Part shown: positions 52,638-62,691 of the stretch, piece by piece | Layout: every line of letters starts with the position of its first letter | Position numbering within the stretch: position 1 is the stretch's first letter | Origin: Nitrospira sp. | GTDB lineage: Bacteria > Nitrospirota > Nitrospiria > Nitrospirales > Nitrospiraceae | DNA: 64,000 nt | NCBI GenBank assembly: GCA_024760525.1 | Contig: CP060499.1 | Location: forward strand, 992,001 to 1,056,000 | Reading direction: 5' to 3' | Notes under the pieces: generated by a model | Database searches by the model: none | Told to the model about the DNA's origin: nothing | What the model saw: the letters and a program-made list of their open reading frames with translations, nothing else | Position numbers and translations under genes: made by a program

Positions 52638-54398
52638 ATGAGTGCCGAAGAACTATCTCCTATTCCCATAGCCGATTCAGTCCCCCCTGACCTGGTCGAT
52701 CGAGTCATTCACTATCACATCCGGACCAAGCACCATTTTAACCGTTATGCACGGTCATTGGGGCACTTGGATTGGGCGAATCAGCCGGATCCGTTCCGGC
52801 GGTTTGAAGGAGCCCCATTAATCCCCCTGCCAGTACTCAAGCCTGACGAAGGACCGCTCTCGCCCGCGTATGAAGCAATCTATGAACAGGGAGCCGTACC
52901 CTGTCAGCCTGTGAATGTGAGAACTCTTTCGCGGTTCTTCGAATTCGCGCTCGCGTTGTCGGCTTGGAAGAAAGCGGGGGAGTCGGAATGGGCGCTGCGG
53001 AGTAATCCATCTTCCGGCAACCTGCATCCGACGGAAGGCTATGTGGTCTTGCCACGGATCGAGGGACTCGACCTGACGCCAGGGCTGTATCACTATGCCC
53101 CGAGAGAACACGGGTTGGAGTTCAGAGCGGAATGGCGGGCTGACCTCATGGAACGTCTGCTGGCGTCGTTCCCCCCAAATGCCTTTCTGTTTGGGTTGAC
53201 CTCGGTCCACTGGCGGGAAGCATGGAAATATGGCGAGCGGGCGTTCCGCTACTGTAATCATGATGTGGGCCATGCGATCGGGACCGCCCGGATTGCGGCG
53301 ACGACTCTTGGCTGGAACATGGTGCTGTTGGACGGGCTGAATCAAGACACGGTCGCCATGCTGCTCGGGACAGATCGTCAGGAGGATTTTGAGAAGGCTG
53401 AAGCGGAACATCCGGACTGTCTCGCGGTGGTCTGGCCACCTGAAAACGTGAAGCGCGAACATTCGGAGATGCCGTTGTTTCTTGATGTGGCAATTGTGAA
53501 GAATCTAGCGGGTGCAACTTGGCATGGGAAAGCCAATACGTTGAGCCGGGAGCACGGCGTCCATTGGGACATTATCGATGAGGCGGCCGAGGCTTCGTGG
53601 AAAAGGCAGAGTGAGAATCCGATCATTACTCTCCCGGTGACTCCCATGCCACCAATCGACACGATTCATGCTTCACACGAGACGAACGATGTCGGGATCA
53701 CGGCGGGACAGATCATTCGTCAGCGGCGAAGTGCCGTGGCGTTTGACGGCAAGACGTCGATTTCCGCCGCAACCTTCTTCCGCATGATGCAGCGAGTCAT
53801 GCCGCGGGCTGAACGTCCGCAGCTGGAGCGGCCGATGCCGTGGGATGCTTGGCCTCATGATCCCGCCATTCATCTGATGATATTCGTCCATCGTGTGGAC
53901 GGGCTTACGCCGGGACTCTATTTCCTCGTGCGCGATATCACGAAATTGTCGTTCATTCAGCAAGCGACGAATGCCGAACTGATCTGGACCATCGCACCGG
54001 AATGTCCCGCGGACTTGCCGCTCTATTGGTTGCTGGAAGGCGATGCAAAAAAGCTGGCGGCGCAAGTGAGTTGTCATCAGGACATCGCCGGCGACAGCGC
54101 GTTTTCCTTTGGAATGCTGGCTGAGCTTGAGGGATTATTGAGGGCGCGGGGCGCCTGGTGGTACCCACGGATGTTTTGGGAGTCAGGATTGCTCGGGCAA
54201 GTGCTGTATCTGGAGGCCGAAGCCGCGGGAGTTCGGGCGACGGGAATCGGCTGTTTCTATGATGACCCGGTCCACGAGGTGATTGGCATTAAGAACTTAG
54301 GTCTGCAATCGCTCTACCACTTCACGATTGGTAGACCGGTGGAGGACCGACGGTTACAGAGCTTGCCGCCGTATGGACACGTGAAGCGTATCCAGTGA
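52638..54398 (+). CDS. SagB-type dehydrogenase with two nitroreductase-like domains
   Basis: About 586 residues. Two FMN-binding nitroreductase folds are joined: the N-terminal half with SNPSSGNLHPTEGYVV and NHDVGHAIGTARIAA, and the C-terminal half beginning IIRQRRSAVAFDGKTSISAATFF. SagB/ThcOx proteins oxidise azolines in RiPP pathways, but this long two-domain type is widespread outside them. ATG 52638 is chosen for its conserved MSAEE context; a GTG at 52560 would add a hydrophobic extension. No YcaO cyclase is in the window, so azole formation is not supported. Confidence 0.82.
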   Translation: MSAEELSPIPIADSVPPDLVDRVIHYHIRTKHHFNRYARSLGHLDWANQPDPFRRFEGAPLIPLPVLKPDEGPLSPAYEAIYEQGAVPCQPVNVRTLSRFFEFALALSAWKKAGESEWALRSNPSSGNLHPTEGYVVLPRIEGLDLTPGLYHYAPREHGLEFRAEWRADLMERLLASFPPNAFLFGLTSVHWREAWKYGERAFRYCNHDVGHAIGTARIAATTLGWNMVLLDGLNQDTVAMLLGTDRQEDFEKAEAEHPDCLAVVWPPENVKREHSEMPLFLDVAIVKNLAGATWHGKANTLSREHGVHWDIIDEAAEASWKRQSENPIITLPVTPMPPIDTIHASHETNDVGITAGQIIRQRRSAVAFDGKTSISAATFFRMMQRVMPRAERPQLERPMPWDAWPHDPAIHLMIFVHRVDGLTPGLYFLVRDITKLSFIQQATNAELIWTIAPECPADLPLYWLLEGDAKKLAAQVSCHQDIAGDSAFSFGMLAELEGLLRARGAWWYPRMFWESGLLGQVLYLEAEAAGVRATGIGCFYDDPVHEVIGIKNLGLQSLYHFTIGRPVEDRRLQSLPPYGHVKRIQ

Positions 54399-54455
54399 GG
54401 CGTATCTCGCCGGAGACGAAATACGAACGACGAGATACGAGGGACGATCCGAGAA

Positions 54456-55310
54456 ATGTTCAAGATCAAAAAGAAAGCCGAAAAGCCGAAACGCGCGGTG
54501 CTCTATAACATCGTCGAAGACTATTCCGAGTTCGACGCACCGGGGAATGTGACCGTCTGTGCTATGACCGAGCCGGAGAATCTATCGGTTCATGCGAAGA
54601 TCCTCGCGGAAAGCTATGACGTGCCGCTTGAGACGATGACGATCTTGCTGGCAGAAGGCGGAACCTACGTGTACCCGGGGGAGGGCGGCATTCTCACACG
54701 CGGGTTGTTTGCCTGCTGGATTGACCCTTCCGGGCAAGCGCCGAAGCAAACGTGGACATTGGATCTCATGCAATTCGCCGAGGCAGAGCGAGCGGTTCGA
54801 ACCGGTGTGGTCCCGCTGCTTGATGCGGCGCTGGAGGTCTTCCGGAAGTCGTTGCCGGGCGAACTGAAAGCCAAGCTGGAGCAGAAAAATTTGGGGCTGG
54901 ATTACCGGACATTGGATCGCGCTGTCGCCAAAGGCGGCGACATCAAATATATCGATTTCCGGAAGGACTGGTCACCGCATTTCAAGCGGCTGTGTATCAT
55001 GCCGGACGGACGGCTGGTCGAGACCGGAGGCATCCAGGAGTTTGCCGCGCTTCACGGCATCACGTCGGCTCAGGGGAAGACGTTGATCGAGCAGGGCGGT
55101 ACGCTCGAAGTGAACGGTGAGGTGCTGGCCTGTCAGATTGTGAACGGTCAGCCGGCTGTCGCGCGGTTCAGCGCGAAGAACTATGCGAGAGCAAAGGAAT
55201 TAGTGGCTTCGAAGGGACTGCACTTGCTGGATGCGCTGAGTGAGGTAGGATACGGCGATCCAGCCATGATGCGCGGTCTTGTACGGAAGGAACTGACAGG
55301 TCAACGATAG
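54456..55310 (+). CDS. Conserved protein of unknown function
   Basis: 284 residues, starts MFKIKKKAEKPKRAVLYN, mixed alpha/beta, soluble. Distinct segments: CAMTEPENLSVHAKI, FACWIDPSG, KYIDFRKDWSPHFKRL, and a small-domain-like end. No family recognised. It lies 57 bases after the SagB-type gene on the same strand, so the two may work together. Confidence 0.7.
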   Translation: MFKIKKKAEKPKRAVLYNIVEDYSEFDAPGNVTVCAMTEPENLSVHAKILAESYDVPLETMTILLAEGGTYVYPGEGGILTRGLFACWIDPSGQAPKQTWTLDLMQFAEAERAVRTGVVPLLDAALEVFRKSLPGELKAKLEQKNLGLDYRTLDRAVAKGGDIKYIDFRKDWSPHFKRLCIMPDGRLVETGGIQEFAALHGITSAQGKTLIEQGGTLEVNGEVLACQIVNGQPAVARFSAKNYARAKELVASKGLHLLDALSEVGYGDPAMMRGLVRKELTGQR

Positions 55311-55342
55311 CTCGGAGTGGAGTGTTTCCGAGTGAACCCGAT

Positions 55343-55708
55343 TCATCCGACGGTGAGTTCTTCGTTCACCGCCTCAAGCAGTTTGTTGATGTCGAACGGT
55401 TTCTCGAAGGTGCGGCGGGCGCCGAAGAGTTTCGCGACATCCAAGAAGTTGTGATCCCCTTGGGCGCCCGTGATGGCAATCACTTTGGCGTCGAGATACT
55501 CTCGAGTGAGCTGAAGAGTTGCTTCTAGGCCGTCCGTCTCCGGCATCAACAAGTCCATGATCACGAGATCGACGGCTTCTTGCTGATAGAGCGTGAGCCC
55601 TTTTCGGCCATCTTCCGCCTCAAATACACGATGCCCCGCCTTCACCAGGACTTCTTTGAGCAGTCCCCGGATGGATGGTTCGTCGTCGATGACCAGAATG
55701 TTTGCCAT
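55343..55708 (-). CDS. CheY-like single-domain response regulator
   Basis: 121 residues: acidic D8-D9 (VIDDE), phospho-acceptor D52 (VIMDLLMP), IAITGAQ with the switch Thr, and TFEKPFD with the conserved Lys. No output domain. ATG 55708 is preferred, since the upstream frame is unrelated to receivers. The cognate kinase is not next to it. Confidence 0.9.
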   Translation of the reverse strand: MANILVIDDEPSIRGLLKEVLVKAGHRVFEAEDGRKGLTLYQQEAVDLVIMDLLMPETDGLEATLQLTREYLDAKVIAITGAQGDHNFLDVAKLFGARRTFEKPFDINKLLEAVNEELTVG

Positions 55709-55944
55709 AAGATACTCTAAGGACTTTCGCTGGATCTTACCTGGGGATTCCTGACGCTGTCTAGAAATAAAAGGATATTTGAGATACGTGCAAAGGGGGC
55801 AAATGCGATGGGGCCAATCAGCCTCATGAATCTTGGCCGCTGCCACGTCAGTTGATATCGGGTTTACAGATCGACAATGAAATTATGTTTCATCCGACGG
55901 TACGCCGAATAAGATGTAACCCAAGAAAAAGAAAGAATTTTTGG

Positions 55945-55973
55945 TTGACCGACTTTCTGATTTTTGTTACAAG
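55945..55973 (+). promoter_or_regulatory. Candidate promoter for the MepK-like gene
   Basis: TTGACC, a 17-base AT-rich spacer and TACAAG, followed 78 bases later by the start codon. The 343-base gap around it holds nothing else apparent. Confidence 0.3.
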
Positions 55974-56051
55974 CGTGAAGCCTCAGTCTTTCATCGCAAT
56001 GTATTTTCTTGCACATTGATTTCGACCGTGCTGTCCAGTAGGGAGGTCTCA

Positions 56052-56624
56052 GTGAATAGTGCCGATCAGTCGACATGGGCATGGACCCGCCGCGCATTTC
56101 TTCATGTGTCTCTGGTAGGAACTCTCTTGCTGAGTGGGAGGCTGGTCGGTCCCCAGCCTGCGCAGGCACGGGAACTGCCTGAAGGAAGGCTCACCTTGGT
56201 GAACGCGTGGACGAATGAGCGGTTGGATGTGACCTATCGTAACGAAGCCGGCGCGTACGATCTAGCTGCGCTTGACGATGTGAATCACATCCTGCGCTGT
56301 CATTACACCGGCGAAGTCGCGGCTATGGATGTGCGCGTGCTCGAGCACGTGAATTTGGTGCAGAAGAAACTCGGCGGTCAGCGAGAGATCCATGTCATTT
56401 CGGGCTTTCGGTCTCCAGAGTACAACGCCATGTTGGTTCGAACCGGTCGGCGTGCCGCTCGAAACAGCTTGCATATGCAGGGGCAGGCGATCGATCTTCT
56501 GATCCCTGGAGTCCGTCCGAAGCAGCTTCGCCAAGCGGCGCTCGAATTGCAGTACGGCGGAGTCGGCTATTACAAGCGTTCGAGTTACGTGCATTTGGAT
56601 TCCGGTCCATTCCGGCATTGGTAA
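56052..56624 (+). CDS. MepK/YcbK-like murein endopeptidase (DUF882, peptidase M15 fold), Tat-exported
   Basis: 190 residues. Twin-arginine signal TRRAFLHVSLVGTLLLSG. Zinc site residues lie in SLHMQGQAIDLL (His, Asp) and YVHLDSG (His). MepK cleaves peptidoglycan crosslinks during wall growth. GTG 56052 is chosen because GGGAGG lies just upstream and it places the RR pair close to the N-terminus; the frame also opens at 55941. Confidence 0.87.
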   Translation: MNSADQSTWAWTRRAFLHVSLVGTLLLSGRLVGPQPAQARELPEGRLTLVNAWTNERLDVTYRNEAGAYDLAALDDVNHILRCHYTGEVAAMDVRVLEHVNLVQKKLGGQREIHVISGFRSPEYNAMLVRTGRRAARNSLHMQGQAIDLLIPGVRPKQLRQAALELQYGGVGYYKRSSYVHLDSGPFRHW

Positions 56625-56721
56625 TTTCCGGCCGCATCCCTCCCCGCAGCATGTCACATCCCCGGTAGTGCACGTTGGTACTTCCTGGAGTCGGATGATG
56701 CCGTGTGCCGGCAGTGATCTG

Positions 56722-58932
56722 CTAGGCCTGTCGTTTCAGCAACAGGATGGACAGAGGTGGGAGTGTGACTGTCAATGAGTACGGAAAACCATGGCTCGGG
56801 GTTGCGGCGGCCTCAACACCGCCGTCGTTTCCGATATTGCTGCCGCCATAGGCGACGCCGTTTGTGTTGAGCAATTCCCGATACCAACCGGGTTCAGGAA
56901 CTCCGATGCGATAGCCGTGACGAGGGACCGGTGTGAAGTTGCATAGGCAGACGATGGCCGCTTCCGTGCTTTTTGCCTTCCGCAGGTAGGCGATGACGGA
57001 ATTGTCGGCATCGCTGAAGTCGATCCACTGAAATCCGTTCCAGTCAAAGTCGACTTCGTGCAGCGCCGGTTCTTCGCGATAGATCCGGTTCAAGTCGCGA
57101 ATCAAACGTTGCAGCCCGCGATGCGGATCATAGTTACAGAGATGCCAATCCAGACTCGTATCATGATTCCATTCGTGCCACTGGCCGAACTCTCCGCCCA
57201 TAAACAGCATTTTCTTGCCGGGATGGGTGTACATGTATCCATAGAGCAGCCGGAGGTTCGCAAACCGCTGCCAGGCATCGCCGGGCATTTTGTCGAGCAA
57301 CGTGCGCTTGCCGTGGACCACTTCGTCATGAGACAGGGCAAGGATGAAGTTCTCACTGAAGGCGTAGAGAAGGCCGAAGGTGATTTGGTTCTGATGGAAC
57401 CGCCGGTAAATGGGGTCGTGCTGAAAAAAGGTCAACATGTCGTGCATCCACCCCATGTTCCACTTGAAGGTAAACCCGAGCCCTCCCGTATAGGTCGGTC
57501 GAGACACACCGGGCCACGCCGTGGATTCTTCCGCGATGGTGACGGCCCCTGGAAAATCCCGGTGGATCAGGACATTGAGTTCTTTCAAGAGTGAGACGGC
57601 CCCGAGGTTCTCCTTGCCGCCGAACTCATTCGGAATCCATTCGTCTGCCTTTCGGCCGTAGTCGAGATAGAGCATCGACGCCACGGCGTCTACGCGCAAC
57701 CCATCGATGTGATACTTGTCCAGCCAGAAGAGCGCGCTGTTTAGGAGGAAGGCGCGAACCTCGACTCGGTCGTAATTGAAAATACGGCTGTGCCAATCAG
57801 GATGGTACCCGAGCCGCGGATCGGCATGGTCATAGAGATGCGTGCCGTCGAACAGCCCTAATCCATGCGCATCGTCCGGAAAGTGCGCCGGCGCCCAGTC
57901 CATGATCACACCGAGGCCGGCTTGATGAGCGGCATCCACGAATGCCATGAATCCCTCGGGATCGCCGTACCGGCTGGTGGCGGCAAAGTAACCGGTCGCT
58001 TGGTAGCCCCATGATCCGTCGAACGGGTGTTCCGTCACCGGCATGAGCTCAAGGTGCGTGTAGCCGAGATCTTGGACGTAAGGGATCAGTCTCTCCGCGA
58101 GCTCTCGGTAGGTCAACCAACGATTGTCTTCCTCGGGGACGCGCATCCAGGATCCCAAGTGAACTTCATAGATGGAGAGGGGAGAGGTCAGCGCATCCCA
58201 TTTCGAGCGAGCGGCCATCCACGCGTCGTCGTGCCAGGTGTAGGTGGTCAGATCGTGAACGATCGAGGCTGTCCGAGGACGGAGTTCGCCGGCGAAGGCA
58301 TACGGATCGGCTTTCAGCAGCAGCATATCGTGTTGCCGTGACCGGATTTCATACTTGTAGATGGTGCCCTCCGGCAGATCAGGAATGAAGAGCTCCCAGA
58401 GACCGGTGGCGCCGCGACCCGTCATGGGGTGGCGGAGGCCATCCCATCCATTGAAGTCGCCGACGATGCTCACACGGACGGCATTGGGAGCCCACACGAC
58501 AAAGTGAACCCCGCGCACCCCGCCGACGGTGCGGACATGGGCGCCGAGGCTTTCGTAGGCCTTATACAGCGTTCCGTTGGCGAACAGGTGCAGTTCGAAA
58601 TCCGTCAAGAGCGGGGGAAAGGCATAGGGATCGTGAATTTCAGTGACGGTGCCGTCGCGGCGCGTGATGCGTAGCCGGTAGGACGGCACTTGGGTTTCCC
58701 CCGCAAGCAGCGCCTCAAACAGTCCGGCTTCATGGAGACAAGTCATGCGCCACAGAGCGGAATCCGATACCGCCTCGACCTCCTTCACGTCCGGGAGCCA
58801 GGCGCGGATGATGACGCAAGGGCGGCCGTCGATCGTCCCGGCATGCGGACCGAGGATGGTGCGGGGATTCCAGTGCGTTCCTGCCAGGAGGAGATCGAGA
58901 TCGTCTTGTTGAACGGTCGTTGGAAGCGGCAT
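56722..58932 (-). CDS. glgB: 1,4-Alpha-glucan branching enzyme
   Basis: 736 residues; an N-terminal CBM48 region and an E/early-set domain (YEIHLGSWMRVP region follows) and a GH13 barrel with catalytic Asp in GLRVDAVASM, Glu in TIAEEST and the LSHDE motif. It makes alpha-1,6 branches in glycogen. Single gene here; glycogen synthase and phosphorylase genes are not in the window. Confidence 0.95.
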   Translation of the reverse strand: MPLPTTVQQDDLDLLLAGTHWNPRTILGPHAGTIDGRPCVIIRAWLPDVKEVEAVSDSALWRMTCLHEAGLFEALLAGETQVPSYRLRITRRDGTVTEIHDPYAFPPLLTDFELHLFANGTLYKAYESLGAHVRTVGGVRGVHFVVWAPNAVRVSIVGDFNGWDGLRHPMTGRGATGLWELFIPDLPEGTIYKYEIRSRQHDMLLLKADPYAFAGELRPRTASIVHDLTTYTWHDDAWMAARSKWDALTSPLSIYEVHLGSWMRVPEEDNRWLTYRELAERLIPYVQDLGYTHLELMPVTEHPFDGSWGYQATGYFAATSRYGDPEGFMAFVDAAHQAGLGVIMDWAPAHFPDDAHGLGLFDGTHLYDHADPRLGYHPDWHSRIFNYDRVEVRAFLLNSALFWLDKYHIDGLRVDAVASMLYLDYGRKADEWIPNEFGGKENLGAVSLLKELNVLIHRDFPGAVTIAEESTAWPGVSRPTYTGGLGFTFKWNMGWMHDMLTFFQHDPIYRRFHQNQITFGLLYAFSENFILALSHDEVVHGKRTLLDKMPGDAWQRFANLRLLYGYMYTHPGKKMLFMGGEFGQWHEWNHDTSLDWHLCNYDPHRGLQRLIRDLNRIYREEPALHEVDFDWNGFQWIDFSDADNSVIAYLRKAKSTEAAIVCLCNFTPVPRHGYRIGVPEPGWYRELLNTNGVAYGGSNIGNDGGVEAAATPSHGFPYSLTVTLPPLSILLLKRQA

Positions 58933-59079
58933 GGCTCTATCCTAATGGCTGCGTGTTGGATTAGGAAGGAGAAAATGTTCTCGGCGGTGTCGGCTGAACG
59001 ACCGGAAAAACGACTCTCATTGCATTATCGTGAGTGCCCCCCGATAATGCGCTGATTTTAGTCGGTCACGAGGAGTTGA

Positions 59080-60420
59080 ATGTCATCTCTCACTGTAGCC
59101 CTTCTCATCTTCAGCGTCTGTTACCTGCTGATCGTCACGGAGCGGATCCACAAGACGATTGTGGCGCTGTCCGGCGCGGCGTTGATGATCGTGTTCGGTG
59201 TCGTATCGCAAGAGGAGGCGTTTTATTCCCACGAATTCGGTGTCGATTATAACGTCGTTTTTCTGCTGATCGGCATGATGGTGATCGTCAATATTGTGCG
59301 GGAGACGGGTCTCTTCGAAGTCTTGGCCATTTGGGCGGCGCAGCGCGCGGACGCAAAACCGTTTCGCTTACTGGTCCTGCTGGCTCTGTTGACTGCCGGG
59401 CAATCGGCCATGCTCGATAACGTCACCACCGTCCTGCTTATGGCACCGGTCACGTTGGCGATTGCAAAACGGTTGGAGCTCAATCCGATCCCATTTCTGT
59501 TGACCGAAGCCCTCGCCTCCAATATTGGCGGAACGGCGACGCTCGTCGGAGATCCACCCAACATTATGATCGCCAGCAAAGCGGAGCTCAGCTATCTTGA
59601 TTTTTTGCTGGTGATGGGGCCGATTGCAATCCTTATCATGGCGGTCTTCCTGGCGGCACTGTGGGTTATTGTTGGGCGAACGATGACGGTGGAACCCCAT
59701 CTACGAGAGGCGGTCCTGGCTTTGAACATGCGAAAAGCCGTGCCGGATCGCGCCTTCTTGAACCGCTGTCTATTCTTGCTGATGGTGGTCAACGTCGGAT
59801 TTTGCATTCACTCGCTCATTCATTTGGAGCCGGCCACGATCGCGCTCCTGGGCGCGAGTGCATGCATGTTGATCGGCCATGCCAGACGGAAACCGGAGGA
59901 CACTGAAGAATTGACCTATCTGGCCGATGTGGAGTGGAAGACGATCTTCTTCTTCATCGGATTGTTTATCCTGGTCGGCGGATTAGTCAAAGTGGGCGTC
60001 ATCCGGTATCTGGCCGATCAACTGGTGGCGGTGACGAGGGGCAACCTCACCGGGTCCACGATGGCAGTCCTGTGGGGGTCGGCGATACTCTCCGCCGTCG
60101 TGGACAATATCCCCTATGTCGCCGCCATGAATCCGCTCATCGTCGATCTTGCCAGGTCATTGCACCCCGAGATCTCCGATTACGCGACCTTGGTCCATCA
60201 ACCGGATATCATTCCACTCTGGTGGGCTCTGGCCTTGGGGGCTTGTTTGGGAGGAAACGGGACCATCATCGGCGCGAGTGCCAACGTCGTGATTGTGGAC
60301 ATCGCACGCAAGTCCGGCTATCGGATTACCTTTTGGCAGTTCTTTAAGTTCGGATTTCCCGTCATGATCGGATCGGTCGCGCTGAGCGCGCTCTACCTCT
60401 GGCTGGTGTTTCTGCGCTAG
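59080..60420 (+). CDS. ArsB/NhaD-family membrane transporter
   Basis: 446 residues with about 11-12 membrane helices. The ion transporter superfamily signature segments are LLIGMMVIVNIVRETGLFE, AMLDNVTTVLLMAPVT and NIGGTATLVGDPPNIMIAS, with the mirrored second half SAVVDNIPYVAAMNP and LGGNGTIIGASANVV. Substrate could be Na+/H+, arsenite or dicarboxylate; GDPPN alone does not decide. Divergent from glgB. Confidence 0.9.
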   Translation: MSSLTVALLIFSVCYLLIVTERIHKTIVALSGAALMIVFGVVSQEEAFYSHEFGVDYNVVFLLIGMMVIVNIVRETGLFEVLAIWAAQRADAKPFRLLVLLALLTAGQSAMLDNVTTVLLMAPVTLAIAKRLELNPIPFLLTEALASNIGGTATLVGDPPNIMIASKAELSYLDFLLVMGPIAILIMAVFLAALWVIVGRTMTVEPHLREAVLALNMRKAVPDRAFLNRCLFLLMVVNVGFCIHSLIHLEPATIALLGASACMLIGHARRKPEDTEELTYLADVEWKTIFFFIGLFILVGGLVKVGVIRYLADQLVAVTRGNLTGSTMAVLWGSAILSAVVDNIPYVAAMNPLIVDLARSLHPEISDYATLVHQPDIIPLWWALALGACLGGNGTIIGASANVVIVDIARKSGYRITFWQFFKFGFPVMIGSVALSALYLWLVFLR

Positions 60421-60426
60421 GGTAGC

Positions 60427-61962
60427 TTACTGCTTGCCATTAACCTTCAGGTTAAGTGATCCGTCACTCATCGCTCGAACGAACAGTGCGTTCACGTCGG
60501 CGAACACGCCGATACCTTGCACAGACTGGACCGTCCCTTGCAGGGAGAGGGTCTGACTGATTGATCGATTCAGTGCCATTCGAACCAGGTCTCGCATGCG
60601 GTCGATTGCCGGCGACACACCGAGTACGATTTCACCCATGATGAGATCTCTGACCGAGTAGCCAAGCCAATCGGGGCCGTTCTTCGAAAGGAACTGTTCG
60701 GAATCGGGGTCCAAGCGGAGGCCACCGATTTGGATGGACTGTGTCAAGATGTTCATTTCAGGTTTCCCCACGAAATACAAGTGGCCGGTCGCATCTCCGT
60801 CAAACGTTATCCGCAGGGCCACTTGGTTACCACCACGGCCTAGGATAGCCGCATCAGCGATCTGAACGAAGTCCCCTTTCATGGCGACACGTTTTCCCTT
60901 CAACCGCGCTGCAAGTGATCTGGACAGCGAGGGATAGTCCAGCGGGATGTCAGCGACGACGTGGAATCCAGTGGGAGTGAGCCGATTCGCAAGCGTTGTG
61001 GGAAGTGTGCCATAGAGTTGGGCATCGGCGGCACCGTGGAATCCGGTAGAAGTCGGTGGAGTGTCGAGTGGAGGAAGGGCTGCACCTCCAGAGGGTGGTT
61101 CCGGGCCGAAGACGATGACCGGTTTCGCGGTGATGTGGATGGTGTCATCGACAATAGGGCCGGTCCCCGAAAAGCCACTATGTCCGACTTTGTCGACATT
61201 GAACTGGAGCCAGGCATTCGGTTCTAACTGGATGGGGTTGTGCAGTGTATTCCAAACATCTTCCACGTGAGATTTGACCGTCAGCGCATTGATGCGGGTG
61301 ACCGCACGGCTGAGTCCTCCTCGGACGATGTCTGCCAGCCTCTGTTTCACTTCCTGAGTCACGTCAAGATCGGCGACTCGTATCTGGCATGGATCACTGG
61401 TGTTCACGGTCACGCTGGCGACCGATGCGGATAGACCATAAGCCGGAGTCAGCTCAGTCGCGATACTCCCATGCAGTGTGGCCCTTCGCGGCCATTCACT
61501 GCCATCGCCACAGTACAGCGAATTGGCTCCAATTTTATATCGAATGGCGGTGCCGACAAATACGTGGGAGCTGGAGAGTTCGACCCCTTTCCACCAATCA
61601 CGGAGAACGATGCCCGAAGGTATGCCGTTGGCTTGGTGAGCGCCGGAAGGTGCCATCGTCAACTCATCTCGCTCTGCATAGTATTTGTATTCAACGCCTT
61701 TGGGATGTTTGACGGAGCTTGCCCAATGGTCGAATTTCTTTGGGATCACGCTGTCATCGTTGGCGGCAGTGAGAAACGGTGACAGGTCCACATGGACTGG
61801 AACGCTGATACTGGACTCTGTTGAGGGAGAGAGGGGGTTCGGGGTTGCCGGCAGCAGCGTCGGCGCCGGTGGGCGAACGACATACTGCTTGGCGAGACAA
61901 CCCGTTAACGACAGCAACAAGGATAAGACGACGAGAGCCTTGTCTATGGGTCTGGGAAACAT
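60427..61962 (-). CDS. DUF4403 lipoprotein
   Basis: 511 residues. Lipobox LTGC after a short signal. The layout matches DUF4403: paired beta-rich halves of the lipid-binding (BPI/LPS-transport-like) type, with segments ISVPVHVDLSPFL near the start and VALRITFDGDATGHLYFVGKP further on. Function in the family is unclear; a lipid-handling role is possible. It converges on the transporter gene. Confidence 0.82.
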   Translation of the reverse strand: MFPRPIDKALVVLSLLLSLTGCLAKQYVVRPPAPTLLPATPNPLSPSTESSISVPVHVDLSPFLTAANDDSVIPKKFDHWASSVKHPKGVEYKYYAERDELTMAPSGAHQANGIPSGIVLRDWWKGVELSSSHVFVGTAIRYKIGANSLYCGDGSEWPRRATLHGSIATELTPAYGLSASVASVTVNTSDPCQIRVADLDVTQEVKQRLADIVRGGLSRAVTRINALTVKSHVEDVWNTLHNPIQLEPNAWLQFNVDKVGHSGFSGTGPIVDDTIHITAKPVIVFGPEPPSGGAALPPLDTPPTSTGFHGAADAQLYGTLPTTLANRLTPTGFHVVADIPLDYPSLSRSLAARLKGKRVAMKGDFVQIADAAILGRGGNQVALRITFDGDATGHLYFVGKPEMNILTQSIQIGGLRLDPDSEQFLSKNGPDWLGYSVRDLIMGEIVLGVSPAIDRMRDLVRMALNRSISQTLSLQGTVQSVQGIGVFADVNALFVRAMSDGSLNLKVNGKQ

Positions 61963-62204
61963 CTGCTTTCCCCCTTTAGATAGTTGCTGATAGTGAGGTG
62001 CGTAGCTTCAACCCGCTCAAGCCTATGAACAGTGAGTCTAGGTGATGAAGAGACGGGGGCTAGGATACCAGAAACGCGCTATTGTTTGTCAGGCCCAAAA
62101 ATAGCGGTCGCAGAATTCGAGTTTTATAAATGCCAGAGCTACTCGGCCGTGATCGAAGGGGCGCAAGGATTTCCAAGGGGTGAGAGAGGGCGGATAGACT
62201 TGCA

Positions 62205-62627
62205 TTACGGTGATTGATCCTCTTTCAGATGGCCACAAGCGATTTCCCAAAGGGCTTGGTTGAGCGTTTGTGATTCGATCGGCTGCCACTGATCGTTCGA
62301 GATGTACCCCGACATGGCCGTACCTGTCGCCATATGCCCGTAATGTTCCACGAATGACAGGGAGCGGACTTGCCGGTTCACGCAGTCGAACTGTTTGCGG
62401 GCGGTGGTGGATAGGAACCGCGGCGTCCCGACATAGTTGCCCTGCATCCATTTGTAGTCGATCAGTTGCCAAATCGTCACGAGATTCCCGTCGTGTTGGA
62501 GGTTGGCTGGGTCCACGTACACGGTCTGCAAGCCCGGCGAAAAATAGTCACGCTCCACCACCGCCCATTCGGCAAAGACAAGGGTCGGGGTCAGCATCAG
62601 TAGGATCATGACTAGGAGCGGTTTCAT
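62205..62627 (-). CDS. Exported protein, surface-adhesin E-like
   Basis: 140 residues. Signal peptide ends near LVFAE. The mature part (VVERDYFSPGLQTVYVDPANLQ and WQLIDYKWMQGN) follows the fold pattern of the small proteins annotated as adhesin protein E, and two Cys (FDC, EIAC) may form a disulfide. Function is not established. Confidence 0.7.
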   Translation of the reverse strand: MKPLLVMILLMLTPTLVFAEWAVVERDYFSPGLQTVYVDPANLQHDGNLVTIWQLIDYKWMQGNYVGTPRFLSTTARKQFDCVNRQVRSLSFVEHYGHMATGTAMSGYISNDQWQPIESQTLNQALWEIACGHLKEDQSP

Positions 62628-62691
62628 GGATCGTCTTTCAATAGCGCTTCGCTCTCATGAAATCGAACCGATCTCTCACCTTTCAGCGCTC

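Noticed and set aside
52638..54398. SagB-type gene as evidence for an azole-forming RiPP
   Set aside because: No YcaO cyclodehydratase or associated precursor is present in the window.
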